Translations under genes and position numbers: made by a program
In this document: positions 26,473 through 36,420 of the stretch, one piece after another
How the letters are laid out: each line of letters opens with the position of its first letter
Numbering within the stretch: position 1 is the stretch's first letter
NCBI RefSeq assembly: GCF_039542035.1
Contig: NZ_BAABHJ010000022.1
Coordinates: 1-64,000 of the forward strand
Length of the DNA: 64,000 bases
Direction of reading: 5' to 3'
Origin: Actinoallomurus liliacearum
Lineage (GTDB): Bacteria > Actinomycetota > Actinomycetes > Streptosporangiales > Streptosporangiaceae
Notes under the pieces: generated by a model
Database searches by the model: none
The model's input: only the letters and a program-made list of their open reading frames with translations
Told to the model about the DNA's origin: nothing

Positions 26473-29400
26473 TCAGTTGATCGTGAGGCTGTCCGCGTTG
26501 ACGCTGCCCGAGTCATTCGGCCCGACGTACAAGGTGACGGGATCATCGCCGGCCGGCAGATCCACCTGCACGGACACCGCCGCCCAAGTGTCCCAGCTCC
26601 CGGTGACCGGCAGCGACACCTGGTGGTTCACGCCGCCCGCCACGAGACTGATCGTGCGGGTGACGTTCTCCAGCGGTGGCCGCCGGCCGCCCAGCGAGTT
26701 GGCATACCGGAGGGTGACGGAGTGGCTGCCGCCGGTCGGTACGTGGACGAGGACGGTGTCGGCGGCCCCGGGGTAGAGCCCGGCGACGAATCCCCGGCCG
26801 GTGTAACCGCCGTGGTCGGCGGCGAGTTGAGCGCCGCCGCTCAGGGCGCCGTCTTCGGCCTCCACCGTGCCCAGGCCGACCGGCTTCATCACCGGCAGCA
26901 GGGTGGCAGCGGTACTGGAGTCCCGCGCCGCGACGCCGTCCCAGCTGGTGGTGGCGGTGAGTGCGCCTGCCGTGGTGGCTTGGTCCGCGGGCGGGGTCAC
27001 CGTCCACTGCACCACGGTCTGGCCGCCCTTCGGGATGGAGACGGCCTTTGGATCGGGCGTGGCCTGCCAGCCCGCCGGCACCTGGAGGTGACTCGTCACG
27101 TTGCGGGCGTCACTGCCGCCGTCCGAGGTCAGGGCGAGCCGCACCGTGCTCGCTGTGCCAGGGGCGACGGCCGGGTGGGCGGTGAGCACACCGGTGATGT
27201 CTGCGGCCTCGGCGCGGGGCACGTTCAGTGACGCGATCGCCGCCGGGTCTCCGCCGCTGAACCCAAGGCGCAGGCCGGTGGTCTCGGCGGTGTCCCAGTG
27301 GACGTTGAGGTCGCCCTGCGGTGGGACTGCGCCCTGGGCGACCTGCCGCCAGCCGCCGGAGCCGTCCTGGATCGCGACGGTGTAGTCGGCCGGGCGCGTG
27401 GTGCCCCACCGTACGTGGGCGCGGCTCGTCTGGCTGCGGCCGGCCAGAGCGAGGTCGAAGGTGGAGGTAGTGCCCGTGGCGGTCCAGGTGGTGGTGTCGT
27501 TGCCGTCCACGGCTCCGGCGGGGAGCATCGCGGGCTGGGCGGAGTCGGCCGAGGCGGACTGGCAGCGGGCTAGATCATCGGTCGGGTCCTGGTCGGGGCG
27601 TGCGGTCTTCAAGGTCAGGGATCGGCCTCGGGTGAGAGAGTGCTTGCCGTCGGGCGTGCTGATCGACACCTGGGGCCCGGAGTCGAGTGTCACCGTGGTG
27701 CGCTGCGCCCCGATCGCGACAGTGAGCGTACTGGCCCGGTACCGGATGCCGTCGAGCGTGATGCCCTTCGCGAGCTGCGGGGGCAGGGTGGGAGCGAGTG
27801 CCAGAGCGTCAGGGGCCAACCGTAGACCGCCGAAGCCGTGGAAGAAGATCTGCAGGAACCCGCCCGCGCCGGTCGCGAAGGTGAAGGCCGGGCCTCCGCC
27901 GCCGCCCTGGAGTGGCATCTGTCCCTGAGTCTCTGCGAACTGGTGGTAGGGGCCCTGCAGATAGGGCTGGTAGGCGTCCTGGAAGAGGGTGTAGTCGAGG
28001 CAGCCGGGCTGCCGGACCTGAGCGGCGACGATGGATTCGACGGAGTTGGTCATCGCCGGGCCGTTCACATCCGTGACGGGCATGTAGCGGTCGAGGTCGG
28101 CGGCGGCCGATGCGGAGTCGGTGACGTAGCCGAGCGGGTAGGTGAGCATCACCGTGTCGGCCTGTTTCGTGGTCTGGTCCGTGTAGCCGGCGTACTCCGG
28201 GTGGCTGCCGTCGGGGTCGGTCGGCACGTAGATCCGATCCGCAATGTCGGCCCAGGTCTTGCCGGGTGTCGCGCCGACAAGCCGCGCGGCCGCGATGGCG
28301 TTCTTGAGCGAGACGATCGCCCCCGCGTTGGTGGTGGCGTTGTCGTTGACGTGTTCGTGGTACTCGTCGGGGCCGGTGACGCCGTTGATGTGGTACTCGC
28401 CGTCGGCGCCCTTCTTGGCGCGGGAGGCCCAGAACTCGGCCACGTCCTTCAGGACCGGGTAGCCGTACTTCTTCAGCCAGGCCTTGTCGCCGGTGGCCTC
28501 GTAGTACTGCCACTGCGCGAGCGCGAGGTCGCTTTCCAGATGGTCCTCGAAGCCCACGCACATCGGATGGCCGAGGTCGCCGCAGTCGCCGCCTGGGCCG
28601 TTGTCCCACGCCCAGATGCCGCCGTCGTAGCCGTTGGCTGCGGCGTTCTTCTCGGCCTGGGCGCGGGTCCGGGAGCGGAACATGACGATGGACTTGGCCA
28701 GTTCCGGGTGGAGGGCGAGCAGCGAGGGGAACATCCAGGTGTCGGCGTCCCAGAAGATGTCACCGTTGTAGTCCTGGCTGGTCAGTCCGGACGGTGGGAT
28801 GCTCCACGAGGAGCCGGCGCGGACGCTGGAGTACAGCGTGTAGTACGACATGTTGATGTCGGCCTGCAGATCGGTGTCACCGGCCGCCCGGATGTTGGGC
28901 TTCCAGAGCTTCGCCCAGGCGGCATCGTGCCGGGCGGTCAGCCGCGCCCAGCCCTGGCCGGCCGCGTCGGCCACCGTGTTCGCCGCGACGGTCGCCGGAT
29001 CGCCAGAGTCGCCCGAGGTGGCGATACCGACGTACTTCGTGACGGTGTAGGTGTTACCCGCTTTGACGGGGATGGTCCAGCTCTCGCCGGCGGTCGCGGT
29101 GTTGTCGGCCGGCTCGGCGGCCTGCCGGGCGGCGATGGGGGTTCCCGACCCGGCGATCAGACGCTGGGTCTCCACTACGCGGGTGTCGTGACCGGGGGTG
29201 CTGAGCTGGACGGTCGCGATGTCACCGCGGGTATCCACGGCACGCGAGAGGGCGTTGATGCCCTGGGCGCTTCCGCCATCCAGCAACGCGTTGAGTGAGA
29301 GGTCCCCGCTCCACTGCGGGGTGACGGTGAGTCGGACCTGCCCCAGGTGCTCCAGGGAGCGGTTGGCGAGCACATCCACCCGAACGTCGGTGACCTTCCC

Positions 29401-29925
29401 GTCTCCGGGCGTCCAGCGCATCGAGGTGGTGACGGTGGCGTGTGCGAGGTCCAGGTGCTGTTGGTAGCCACTGATCGTGTTCGAGGCGGCGCCGGCGTTC
29501 AGGTGCTGGTCGCCCACGCCGAGTTCCATGGTCGTCCAGGTGGGCAGCGAGGCCATGTACTCGACGCCGGGAACGGAGGGCGATAGACCCCTGTTGTAGA
29601 GGCCGGCCACCATCGAGGTCGTCAGGCGCTGCTTGGGCCGCTGGTCCAGCTGGTAGCCGGCAGGCCCGAGGTCGCCCTGGTAGCCCTGGCCGATGGCGGG
29701 CAGCCGCTGGCCGAGGTATCCATTGCCGACAAAAGGGGTTTTGGTGATGTCCTGAGCGCCGTGGTCGGTGTTGGTCAGTATCCATGGGTCGGAGGCGGCG
29801 GAGGCACGGGAGGTGCGAGCCGGCGGCGTGGTCGCGCCGGCAGCGGCGGCTATGCCGGACGTACCGGCCACGGCGATCAGCGCGGTGGCGATCGCCGCCG
29901 CCCTGCTGGCTCTGTGCATGGTCAC
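26473..29925 (-). CDS. Secreted GH65-type glycosidase with NEW3 and CBM35-like domains
   Basis: A 1150-aa exported enzyme with a signal peptide up to about residue 30 (ATALIAVAGTSGIAAAAG). GH65 N-terminal beta-sandwich and (alpha/alpha)6 barrel follow; VTGPDEYHEHVNDNA carries the general acid Glu521. After the barrel come a discoidin-like region (~790-920), a NEW3-like domain (~930-1010) and a C-terminal CBM6/35-like module starting VEAEDGALSGGAQ. GH65 includes trehalases, kojibiose-type hydrolases and phosphorylases; the secreted multi-module layout favours a hydrolase. The GTG at 29925 has GGAGA upstream. It is the second gene of an operon, 137 bp after the MGH1-like glycosidase, and ends in a strong terminator. 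Confidence 0.88.
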   Translation of the reverse strand: MTMHRASRAAAIATALIAVAGTSGIAAAAGATTPPARTSRASAASDPWILTNTDHGAQDITKTPFVGNGYLGQRLPAIGQGYQGDLGPAGYQLDQRPKQRLTTSMVAGLYNRGLSPSVPGVEYMASLPTWTTMELGVGDQHLNAGAASNTISGYQQHLDLAHATVTTSMRWTPGDGKVTDVRVDVLANRSLEHLGQVRLTVTPQWSGDLSLNALLDGGSAQGINALSRAVDTRGDIATVQLSTPGHDTRVVETQRLIAGSGTPIAARQAAEPADNTATAGESWTIPVKAGNTYTVTKYVGIATSGDSGDPATVAANTVADAAGQGWARLTARHDAAWAKLWKPNIRAAGDTDLQADINMSYYTLYSSVRAGSSWSIPPSGLTSQDYNGDIFWDADTWMFPSLLALHPELAKSIVMFRSRTRAQAEKNAAANGYDGGIWAWDNGPGGDCGDLGHPMCVGFEDHLESDLALAQWQYYEATGDKAWLKKYGYPVLKDVAEFWASRAKKGADGEYHINGVTGPDEYHEHVNDNATTNAGAIVSLKNAIAAARLVGATPGKTWADIADRIYVPTDPDGSHPEYAGYTDQTTKQADTVMLTYPLGYVTDSASAAADLDRYMPVTDVNGPAMTNSVESIVAAQVRQPGCLDYTLFQDAYQPYLQGPYHQFAETQGQMPLQGGGGGPAFTFATGAGGFLQIFFHGFGGLRLAPDALALAPTLPPQLAKGITLDGIRYRASTLTVAIGAQRTTVTLDSGPQVSISTPDGKHSLTRGRSLTLKTARPDQDPTDDLARCQSASADSAQPAMLPAGAVDGNDTTTWTATGTTSTFDLALAGRSQTSRAHVRWGTTRPADYTVAIQDGSGGWRQVAQGAVPPQGDLNVHWDTAETTGLRLGFSGGDPAAIASLNVPRAEAADITGVLTAHPAVAPGTASTVRLALTSDGGSDARNVTSHLQVPAGWQATPDPKAVSIPKGGQTVVQWTVTPPADQATTAGALTATTSWDGVAARDSSTAATLLPVMKPVGLGTVEAEDGALSGGAQLAADHGGYTGRGFVAGLYPGAADTVLVHVPTGGSHSVTLRYANSLGGRRPPLENVTRTISLVAGGVNHQVSLPVTGSWDTWAAVSVQVDLPAGDDPVTLYVGPNDSGSVNADSLTIN

Positions 29926-30062
29926 AACAGGTTCTCCAGGTGGCGGGGATTAGGGGGGTGATCTCCGCGGAGGTCCGCGGGCGCAGGGACCGGGCCGATC
30001 GAGCACCGACCGACCCGGCCCTTCCCTTCCTGGTCCGCGCGGGGGCACGGCCCGTGGTGCGG

Positions 30063-33000
30063 TCAGGTGAGCGGGCGGTAGTGCTTGGCGACGTCCGCGG
30101 CCGTCAGCGCCCTGTTCCAGACCTGGACCTGGTCGACGCTGCCCGGCCAGAAGTCGCTGTTGCGTCCGCCGGAGAAGGCACGGCCGATGGCCAGTGGGCC
30201 ATCCCCGGCGTCGCCGGTCGGTTGGCTCCACACCGTCGACTGCGCCACGCCGTCGACGTAGAGGGTGTAGGTGCCTGCGTCCGCGTCGTGCACGCCCACC
30301 ACCTGGCACCAGCGACCGGTGACCGGCGGCTGGTCGGATAGCGCGCGGCCTTCGCTGGTAGAGAAGGCGAGGCGGTTGTCGGCGGCGGAGTACTGCAGGT
30401 AGAAGCCGCTGCTGACGGCGCCGTCCTGGCTGACGGCGGTGGCGAAGGAGCCGGTGCGGTCCAGCCGCACCCACGCGCTGACGGAGAAGCTACCGGTGGT
30501 GTCCAGTACCGGCCCGCTGGTCTGTGCGTACTGACCGGAGCCGTCGAATTGCAGAGCGGTGCCGGAGATGCCGGGCACCCAGGCGGGCGAGCCGATCACG
30601 TTGGCGTCATGGGAGCCGGTGCTGTCGTGTGCGACACCGCCGGTCCCCTCGTCGAGGCTCCATGTGCCGACCGGGTCCTGCCGGCCGGGCGGGTAGGCGA
30701 TCCGCAGGTTCTGCAGCCGGTGGGTCGACCGCGACGTGCCGCCCGCCGGGCGGTAGGAGGCGGTCGCGGTGAGGGCGGCCGCGCTGCCCGGTTCGGCTCC
30801 GGAGGGGGGGTGCACCGTGTAGGTCCACACGGCCGACCTGCCAGGCGGTATCGCCGCTGAGGGGTGTTCGACCGTGTCGGCGGACCAGCCGCCGGGCAGG
30901 CCGAGGCTGACGTGAGGGACGGTGAGCGGGTGGTGGGTCGTGTTGCGCACGGTGACGCTGATCGGTGTCGCCGGTTTGACGGTGACCAGGCCGCTCGCGT
31001 TGACGGGTCCCACGGTGACGTTCGCGTCCGGGCTGGAGGGCGCCCACGCCTCGAACTCGCTCACGCCGACGAAGGCGCCGGACGGATTGGTGAACAGCAG
31101 CCGGACCTTGCTGGTGGTCAGAGCCGGGAAGGTGATGCGGTTCAAGCCGTTGCCCACCGGCCGGGCCGAGTCGCGGCTCTGGTTCGGGACGTCCTGCCAG
31201 ACAGTGCCGTCCCAGTATTGAAGGCGGTAGTCGGCGGCCGGTTTGACCCCTCCACCGTCGTCGTAGCCGTACCAGCGGACGTCGCTGACGGATGTGGGAG
31301 CGCCGAAGTCGACGCCGTAGTAGTCGCTGCTGTTCGGCGAGGCGTAGTTGGTCCAGCGGGTGTTCTCGGGGACCTCGTCGTACCAGACCTTGCCATCGAT
31401 CGCGTTCCAGGCGTCGTCGTACTGCCAGGTGTAGGACGCGATGGGCTTGGGGTAGCCGGTGCGCAGTGGGTTGGCGGCGTCATCGACGAGGTCGTTCGGC
31501 CGGGCGACGATCGTGCCGCCGATGTGCACGGTGGTGTTGCGCAGTGCCGCGGACTGCTGCACGAGTCGGCCGTCGAGGTAGATCCTCATCCCTGCGCCCT
31601 GCTGGTAATGGCTGCCGTCGCGGTCCCACAGCACGGTGACGTTGTGGCCGTGGTACGGCACGTTCTCCGCGGCGAAGTGATCCCAGGAGGCGGGCACGAG
31701 CGGCTGCACCTTGAGCGTGTCCTCCGACTGGGGGCGCAGGCCGATGAGTCCGGACAGCACCAGGTCGTCGAAGGCAGAGTGGTTGTAGTCCTCGCTGTGG
31801 TCGTGACCGTCGTAGATCCACGAGGCGTGGTCGGGGTCGTGCGCCTCGGCCACGTACGGCTTGCCGTTCTTCGTCTGCGTCCTGGCGTACGTGGCCAGCG
31901 CCGCCGTGTAGTCGTTCTTGGTGATCGTGGTCTGAGCCGGGTAGTCGTCCAGCAGGTTCGCCAGACCTGTCAGCGTCTGCGCGGTGGCGAAGGGCCAGCT
32001 CGGGCCATCCCAGCGGCAGCAGGAGGCCGCGTCCTTCATGAAGAATGGGCTGCGGCGCTCCGTGGTCGTCGGGCCGTAGGCGCTCGCGAAGCCCTGTGGG
32101 TCCAACAGCTGCGACCACGCGCCGCTGTCGCCGGACTGGGCGGCGCCGAACATCCAGGGAATGTAGCCGATCTCCTCACGCGAGCCGGACAGCTTGTGGT
32201 CGGGATTGGCGTCCCGCGCCATGGTGTAGTAGAAGCCACGGCTCGGATCCCACAGCCACTTCTGCATCGCCGCCTTCAGGTTCGCGGCCCGCGTGGCGTA
32301 CTCCCGGGCGAGCGTGTCGTCCCCGATCAGGCGTGCGACGTGGCTGATGGCCTCGGCGTCGCCGTACTGGTACGAGTTCAGCGTCGGCCGGTAGCCCGCG
32401 CCGCCGTGGTACGGGTCACTCGACTCATACGAAGAGGCGGAGAACTCCATCGCGTCCCACACCGGCACCGACCAGTACAGGCCGAGTTCCGCGTCGAACT
32501 GCTTGTCCCAGCCCCGGTATTGGCGCACCAGCGCCGGCAGCAGGGTGCGCAGCCGGGCGAAGTCCCCGGTCACCTGGGCCTGTTGGTACGCCGCCGTGGC
32601 CAGCCACACGCTGTACTCGTGCGCCCAGTCGCCGGTGTCGGCGTTGACGTCGTCGGTGGCCGGCTTGGCACCCGCGCCGGGACCGGTGAGCCAGAACCGG
32701 ACGTAGTCGTCCTCATAGCTCTGGTCGCGCACCCAGCGCCCCTCGGTGATCTGGTGGCCGGCCGCCGCATTGATCGCCTGATACGGAGCCGCGTAGCCGC
32801 AGCAGTCCAGGAACTCCGTGGAGATCCAGCCGTCCGCCGGGTCGGTGTAGCGCAGATGCTCCTTCCACACCCGCCACCGGTAGTAATAGACGCTCTGCAT
32901 AGTGGCGTCCGGCAGGTCCACGAAAGGGATGTTCGCCTGGTACCAGCCCGGGTCGCTGAAGCCGGAGAGGTAGGAGGCGTCGTCCAGGAAGTGCGTCCCC

Positions 33001-33197
33001 GCGCCCACCGACGGGTACGCCGCACCGGCCTGTGACGCACCCGCAACCGGCTCACCGGCCGCACCCGCCAGACCGGTCCCGCCGCACAACGCGAGCAGCA
33101 CGAACGCCGTGAGCGCGGCGAGGCGAGCGAGCAACCGACGGTCGACGGCCACGGCAGACCCCGATCCGTCTCTGCCCGAAGTCACCTGACGAAGCAT
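30063..33197 (-). CDS. Secreted MGH1-like glycosidase with discoidin, NEW3 and LamG domains
   Basis: A 1044-aa exported protein. The signal peptide ends near GLAGAAG. The barrel is of the MGH1-like (alpha/alpha)6 type, with YYYRWRVWKEHLRYTD, ISTEFLDCCGYAAPYQAINA, SVPVWDAMEFSASSYES and SCCRWDGPSWPFATAQTLTG. An F5/8-type C (discoidin) module (YASPNSSDYYGVDFGAPTSV), a NEW3-like module and a C-terminal LamG-like module (SFSVSAWVRLDRTGSFATAV) follow. Substrate unknown; such enzymes act on plant or microbial exopolysaccharides. The ATG at 33195-33197 precedes MLRQVTSGRDG. The LamG module resembles the broken one at 37940. A perfect palindrome lies 266 bp upstream (33463). Confidence 0.82.
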   Translation of the reverse strand: MLRQVTSGRDGSGSAVAVDRRLLARLAALTAFVLLALCGGTGLAGAAGEPVAGASQAGAAYPSVGAGTHFLDDASYLSGFSDPGWYQANIPFVDLPDATMQSVYYYRWRVWKEHLRYTDPADGWISTEFLDCCGYAAPYQAINAAAGHQITEGRWVRDQSYEDDYVRFWLTGPGAGAKPATDDVNADTGDWAHEYSVWLATAAYQQAQVTGDFARLRTLLPALVRQYRGWDKQFDAELGLYWSVPVWDAMEFSASSYESSDPYHGGAGYRPTLNSYQYGDAEAISHVARLIGDDTLAREYATRAANLKAAMQKWLWDPSRGFYYTMARDANPDHKLSGSREEIGYIPWMFGAAQSGDSGAWSQLLDPQGFASAYGPTTTERRSPFFMKDAASCCRWDGPSWPFATAQTLTGLANLLDDYPAQTTITKNDYTAALATYARTQTKNGKPYVAEAHDPDHASWIYDGHDHSEDYNHSAFDDLVLSGLIGLRPQSEDTLKVQPLVPASWDHFAAENVPYHGHNVTVLWDRDGSHYQQGAGMRIYLDGRLVQQSAALRNTTVHIGGTIVARPNDLVDDAANPLRTGYPKPIASYTWQYDDAWNAIDGKVWYDEVPENTRWTNYASPNSSDYYGVDFGAPTSVSDVRWYGYDDGGGVKPAADYRLQYWDGTVWQDVPNQSRDSARPVGNGLNRITFPALTTSKVRLLFTNPSGAFVGVSEFEAWAPSSPDANVTVGPVNASGLVTVKPATPISVTVRNTTHHPLTVPHVSLGLPGGWSADTVEHPSAAIPPGRSAVWTYTVHPPSGAEPGSAAALTATASYRPAGGTSRSTHRLQNLRIAYPPGRQDPVGTWSLDEGTGGVAHDSTGSHDANVIGSPAWVPGISGTALQFDGSGQYAQTSGPVLDTTGSFSVSAWVRLDRTGSFATAVSQDGAVSSGFYLQYSAADNRLAFSTSEGRALSDQPPVTGRWCQVVGVHDADAGTYTLYVDGVAQSTVWSQPTGDAGDGPLAIGRAFSGGRNSDFWPGSVDQVQVWNRALTAADVAKHYRPLT

Positions 33198-33462
33198 CGC
33201 AGGAGTCCCTTCGTCGGTTCCGCGCCGTGGAGAACCAGCCAGTGCCAGGACGGCGGCATGGCGAACGTGTGATGGTGCGACATGTGGCGAACGTGCCGCT
33301 CCGCTCGAGCCGGTACGGCGAGGGCGGCGGGCAACGCCCGGGTGATGGCGATGGCGGCGGGGCCGCGTGGGCGGGCCGGCCGAGATGATCGCGGCGCGTA
33401 CACGAGGGACTCCAATCTGCCCGTCCGGAGGCTCTGACGGGGAGCTCAGCATGACCAAATTT

Positions 33463-33486
33463 GATCGAAATTGCAATATTTCGATC
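33463..33486. promoter_or_regulatory. Palindromic operator candidate for the glycosidase operon
   Basis: GATCGAAAT-TGCAAT-ATTTCGATC: perfect 9-bp arms with an A/T-rich centre, in otherwise GC-rich DNA. The form suits a LacI- or GntR-type repressor; none is encoded nearby. Confidence 0.55.
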
Positions 33487-33509
33487 GAACGAGACCGAAC
33501 TAGGACCCT

Positions 33510-33866
33510 CTGACGTCGGACCTGCTGGACCGCTCCGTGAGTCGATGCGGTCTGGTCGACGCCGCCCGCGAGATCAGGGCCGTGTACGCCACCGAGTACG
33601 CGCGGTTCTTCACCCCGGCGTCTTCGCCGTCGCCTCCGACGGGCTGAAGCCACGGTTCGGTGCCGCCCACGCGCCCACGAACCCGTACGACGACGAGAAC
33701 CTGCCCGGGCAACTCTCGGGACTGCTGGACCGCACCATCGACATCGAGTCCGTCGCGTTCCCTGCCGGCCGACGACGTGCGCGGCGTCATCTCCCCGACC
33801 GTCCCCAAGTTCACCGACGTCGGCAACAACCTGTCGACCCGGAGCACCATCATCGCGCTGGTCTGA
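33510..33866 (+). pseudogene. Unidentified coding relic
   Basis: Protein-like text in shifting frames: CGLVDAAREIRAVYATEYAR, VFAVASDGLKPRFGAAHAPT, NPYDDENLPGQLSGLLDRTI, PADDVRGVISPTVPKFTDVG ending STRSTIIALV. I do not recognise the family. No ribosome-binding site and at least two frameshifts. From 33870 to 34480 I see no gene. Confidence 0.35.
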
Positions 33867-34483
33867 TCGCACGGGTTCCGAGAACCTTGGACGACGGGTG
33901 TGCAGAACCCGGCTGCGGCAGTTCTCTTTTACAGGACGGAAGGCGCGAAGAGGCACGAGCATGCTGCGCACGCCCCCGTCCCCGGCATCGGCGCCTGGGA
34001 TCGGTAGCGGTTCGTCGTCGACGCGTCGGCGTGCTCTTGTCCGCCGGCGGTGAACAGGCCACCGGTAACTGCAGCCACAGTGCCAGCGACCGCGCCAACA
34101 CGTTAAAGATTCAGTTCCACCATGCGCCTCCCGTGCTAGCGCGGGTCCGGCGCCTGTCGGTGGTCACGCCACGGGATCTTCCATCTCCTTGCCGGTCACC
34201 CGGGTGGACTGCGTACACGACGGTTTTTACATTGGCGCCGACGGTCCTACAACGTCCCTGTTCGGGTCTCAACATCGTCACCTGAGTCGAACACCAATGG
34301 TCGTGCCGAGAGGCCTGAGCCTTTCTCTCTGTAACGAGCGGCAGCGGTGGGTGATCAACTGGCCGACTCACCAGACGCCACTGGCCGTCTTGGACCGGTG
34401 AGTGCGGGGTTCGACTGGACGCCCGCCCCTCCCTCTATTATGTTACGTGTCAGTTTCGTTTCGTTAATCGGAAGGGGTGGAGG

Positions 34484-35083
34484 GTGTCGGATGGGCGCAG
34501 GCCCGCGCCGGCGCGCGGCAGGCCTCGGGACGCCGCACGTGACGTCGCGATCCTTGAGGCAACGCTGCTGGTGCTGACCGAGGTCGGATACGACCAGCTG
34601 ACGATCGATGCGGTCGCGGCCCGGGCCGGGGTCGGCAAGCCGACGGTCTACCGGCGCTATCCGGGCAAGGCCGCGCTGGTGGCCGCGGCGGTCGAACACC
34701 GCGCTCCGGGAACACCCCCGGCCACCCCACCGGGCGATCTGCGTGCGGCACTGCTGGTGACCGTGCAGTGGCTGGCCGACCAGATCGCCGAACAGGAGAT
34801 CGGGCTGCTCGGCGCCCTGTTCACCGGCATGCGCAGCGACCCCGGCCTCGCCGCGGAGATGCGACGGATCCTTCGCCGGGACGAGGTGGCGATGACCGAG
34901 GAACCGTTCCGCAACGCCCTCGAAAGCGGTGAGCGGTTGGTGCCCGGCGCGGCCGAACTGTTCGCTGAGATCGCCCCGGCCATCATCGTGCACCGGCTCG
35001 TCGTCGCCGGGCAGTCATGCGACGACGCCTTCCTCGATCACCTCGTCGACGACATCCTCCTGCCCCTGCTACGGCGCCAGTGA
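34484..35083 (+). CDS. TetR/AcrR-family transcriptional regulator
   Basis: A 199-aa regulator. The helix-turn-helix lies at about residues 20-66 (AILEATLLVLTEVGYDQLTI then VGKPTVYRRYPGKAALVAAA), with a TetR C-terminal domain of the TetR_C_11 kind (AEEMRRIL-like helix, FRNALESGERLVPGAA). GTG start with GGAAGGGG upstream. The promoter region contains TTTCGTTTCGTTAATC, a possible autoregulatory site. The genes immediately downstream (broken amidohydrolase, NmrA-like enzyme, broken MDR) are probably its targets. Confidence 0.88.
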   Translation: MSDGRRPAPARGRPRDAARDVAILEATLLVLTEVGYDQLTIDAVAARAGVGKPTVYRRYPGKAALVAAAVEHRAPGTPPATPPGDLRAALLVTVQWLADQIAEQEIGLLGALFTGMRSDPGLAAEMRRILRRDEVAMTEEPFRNALESGERLVPGAAELFAEIAPAIIVHRLVVAGQSCDDAFLDHLVDDILLPLLRRQ

Positions 35084-35143
35084 ACGCCGACGCACGCACT
35101 GGCGCGGGCCGAACAAGTCACAGCGCAGTAACGGAACACTCGA

Positions 35144-35490
35144 TGACGGAGACGATCAAGATCGTGGCGGTCGAGGAGCACATCGCTCTCGACCCGGTAC
35201 TGAACGCCTGGGCCGCAGCGGGCGCCGACCACACCGGCAACCTGGCGGCGACGGCCCGCCTGCAACGGCCCCTGATCGACTACTACCCCTACACCTTCGG
35301 CACTCGCCCCGGCGGCTACCGCATGCTCGACACCAGCGACGGCGTCGGGCGGTCGTTCCTGGAGAACGCGCCGTTCACTCATGAGGACAAGGTCGCCATC
35401 GGCTCCGGGAACTGGGAACGCCTCACCCGCCGGAGGCCGACTGGCGAACCACCGGTGATGCCCAGCGTCCACCACCGACCCGACGCCTGA
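35144..35490 (+). pseudogene. Amidohydrolase (ACMSD-like) with large internal deletion
   Basis: The N-terminus TIKIVAVEEHIALDPVLNAW is the first beta strand of amidohydrolase_2 proteins (the expected metal-binding HxH is reduced to EEH). The C-terminus GRSFLENAPFTHEDKVAIGS plus GNWERL is the end of the same family. About 200 barrel residues between them are missing, leaving a 115-aa in-frame product that cannot be active. Confidence 0.6.
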
Positions 35491-35536
35491 GCACACGGCC
35501 CGGCACGAAGCACCCACTTAGGAAAGAGACCTGATC

Positions 35537-36391
35537 ATGATCGTGGTTACCGGTGCCACCGGTGCGCTCAACGGGGCCACCGCTGACCATCTCCTCCAGC
35601 GGGTTCCGGCTGGCGACCTCGCTGTCGTCACCCGCGACGTGGCCAAAGCCGCACGGTTCGCGGACCTCGGGGTCGAGGTCCGCCAGGGGGACTACGCACG
35701 ACCGGCCACGTTGCCCGACGCCTTCCGCGGTGCCGACAAGCTTCTCCTGGTCTCGTCCAACGACCCGAACGCTGACGCTGTCAGCCTGCACCGCGCGGCG
35801 ATCGAGGCAGCCGTCGAGGTCGGTGTCGGCCGCATCTTCTACACCAGCCACCAAGGTGCGGGGGCCGACAGCCCCATGGTGACCTCCCGCGGGCACGCCG
35901 CAACCGAGCAGGTCCTCGCCGAGTCGGGGGTCGCGTGGACGGCGCTGCGCAACGGCTTCTACGCCCACAGCCTGAAGTGGCTGGCGGGGCCGTGGCGTGA
36001 GACCGGTGTGATCACCGTTCCCGCCGACGGGCCGATCTCGTGGACCGCACGAGAGGACGCCGCGGAAGCTGCCGCCATCATCCTCACCTCGGATCGCACC
36101 TTCGACGGCCCGACGGTCCTGACCGCCGGCGCCGCGCCGACGTTCCACGACATCGCGGCCATCGCCTCGGACCTCAGCGGGAGGAAGATCGACTACGACG
36201 TCGTCGACCCGGAGGAATGGGTCGCGGCGCAGGTCCAGCAGGGCAACACCGAGTTCATGGCACGCCTGCTTCTGAGCATGTACCAGGCCGCGGAGAAAGG
36301 CTACTTCTCCGAGGTCGACCCCCTGCTCGGCCAACTCCTCGCCCGCGAGCCACGAAGCGCACGGGATGCGCTGGCGCAACCGGCCGCCTGA
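35537..36391 (+). CDS. NmrA-like NAD(P)-binding oxidoreductase
   Basis: A 284-aa atypical short-chain dehydrogenase of the NmrA/QOR2 group: dinucleotide loop VTGATGALNGATADHLL at residues 4-20, GADKLLLVSSNDPNADAVSL, then FYTSHQGAGADSPMVTSRGH and the NmrA-type LRNGFYAHSLKW. QOR2-type members reduce quinones with NADPH; NmrA types only sense the cofactor. ATG at 35537 with AGGAAAGAG upstream. It is the only intact enzyme in the TetR-linked cluster. Confidence 0.87.
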   Translation: MIVVTGATGALNGATADHLLQRVPAGDLAVVTRDVAKAARFADLGVEVRQGDYARPATLPDAFRGADKLLLVSSNDPNADAVSLHRAAIEAAVEVGVGRIFYTSHQGAGADSPMVTSRGHAATEQVLAESGVAWTALRNGFYAHSLKWLAGPWRETGVITVPADGPISWTAREDAAEAAAIILTSDRTFDGPTVLTAGAAPTFHDIAAIASDLSGRKIDYDVVDPEEWVAAQVQQGNTEFMARLLLSMYQAAEKGYFSEVDPLLGQLLAREPRSARDALAQPAA

Positions 36392-36420
36392 CGAGCGGGA
36401 CGCACAGGAAAGGACCTGCT

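Noticed and set aside
27838..29298. 486-codon open frame on the + strand
   Set aside because: Antisense shadow of the GH65 gene, repetitive Gly/Val/Arg composition.
30864..33035. 723-codon open frame on the + strand
   Set aside because: Exactly antisense to the MGH1-like glycosidase; composition is that of a GC-rich shadow and no family is recognised.
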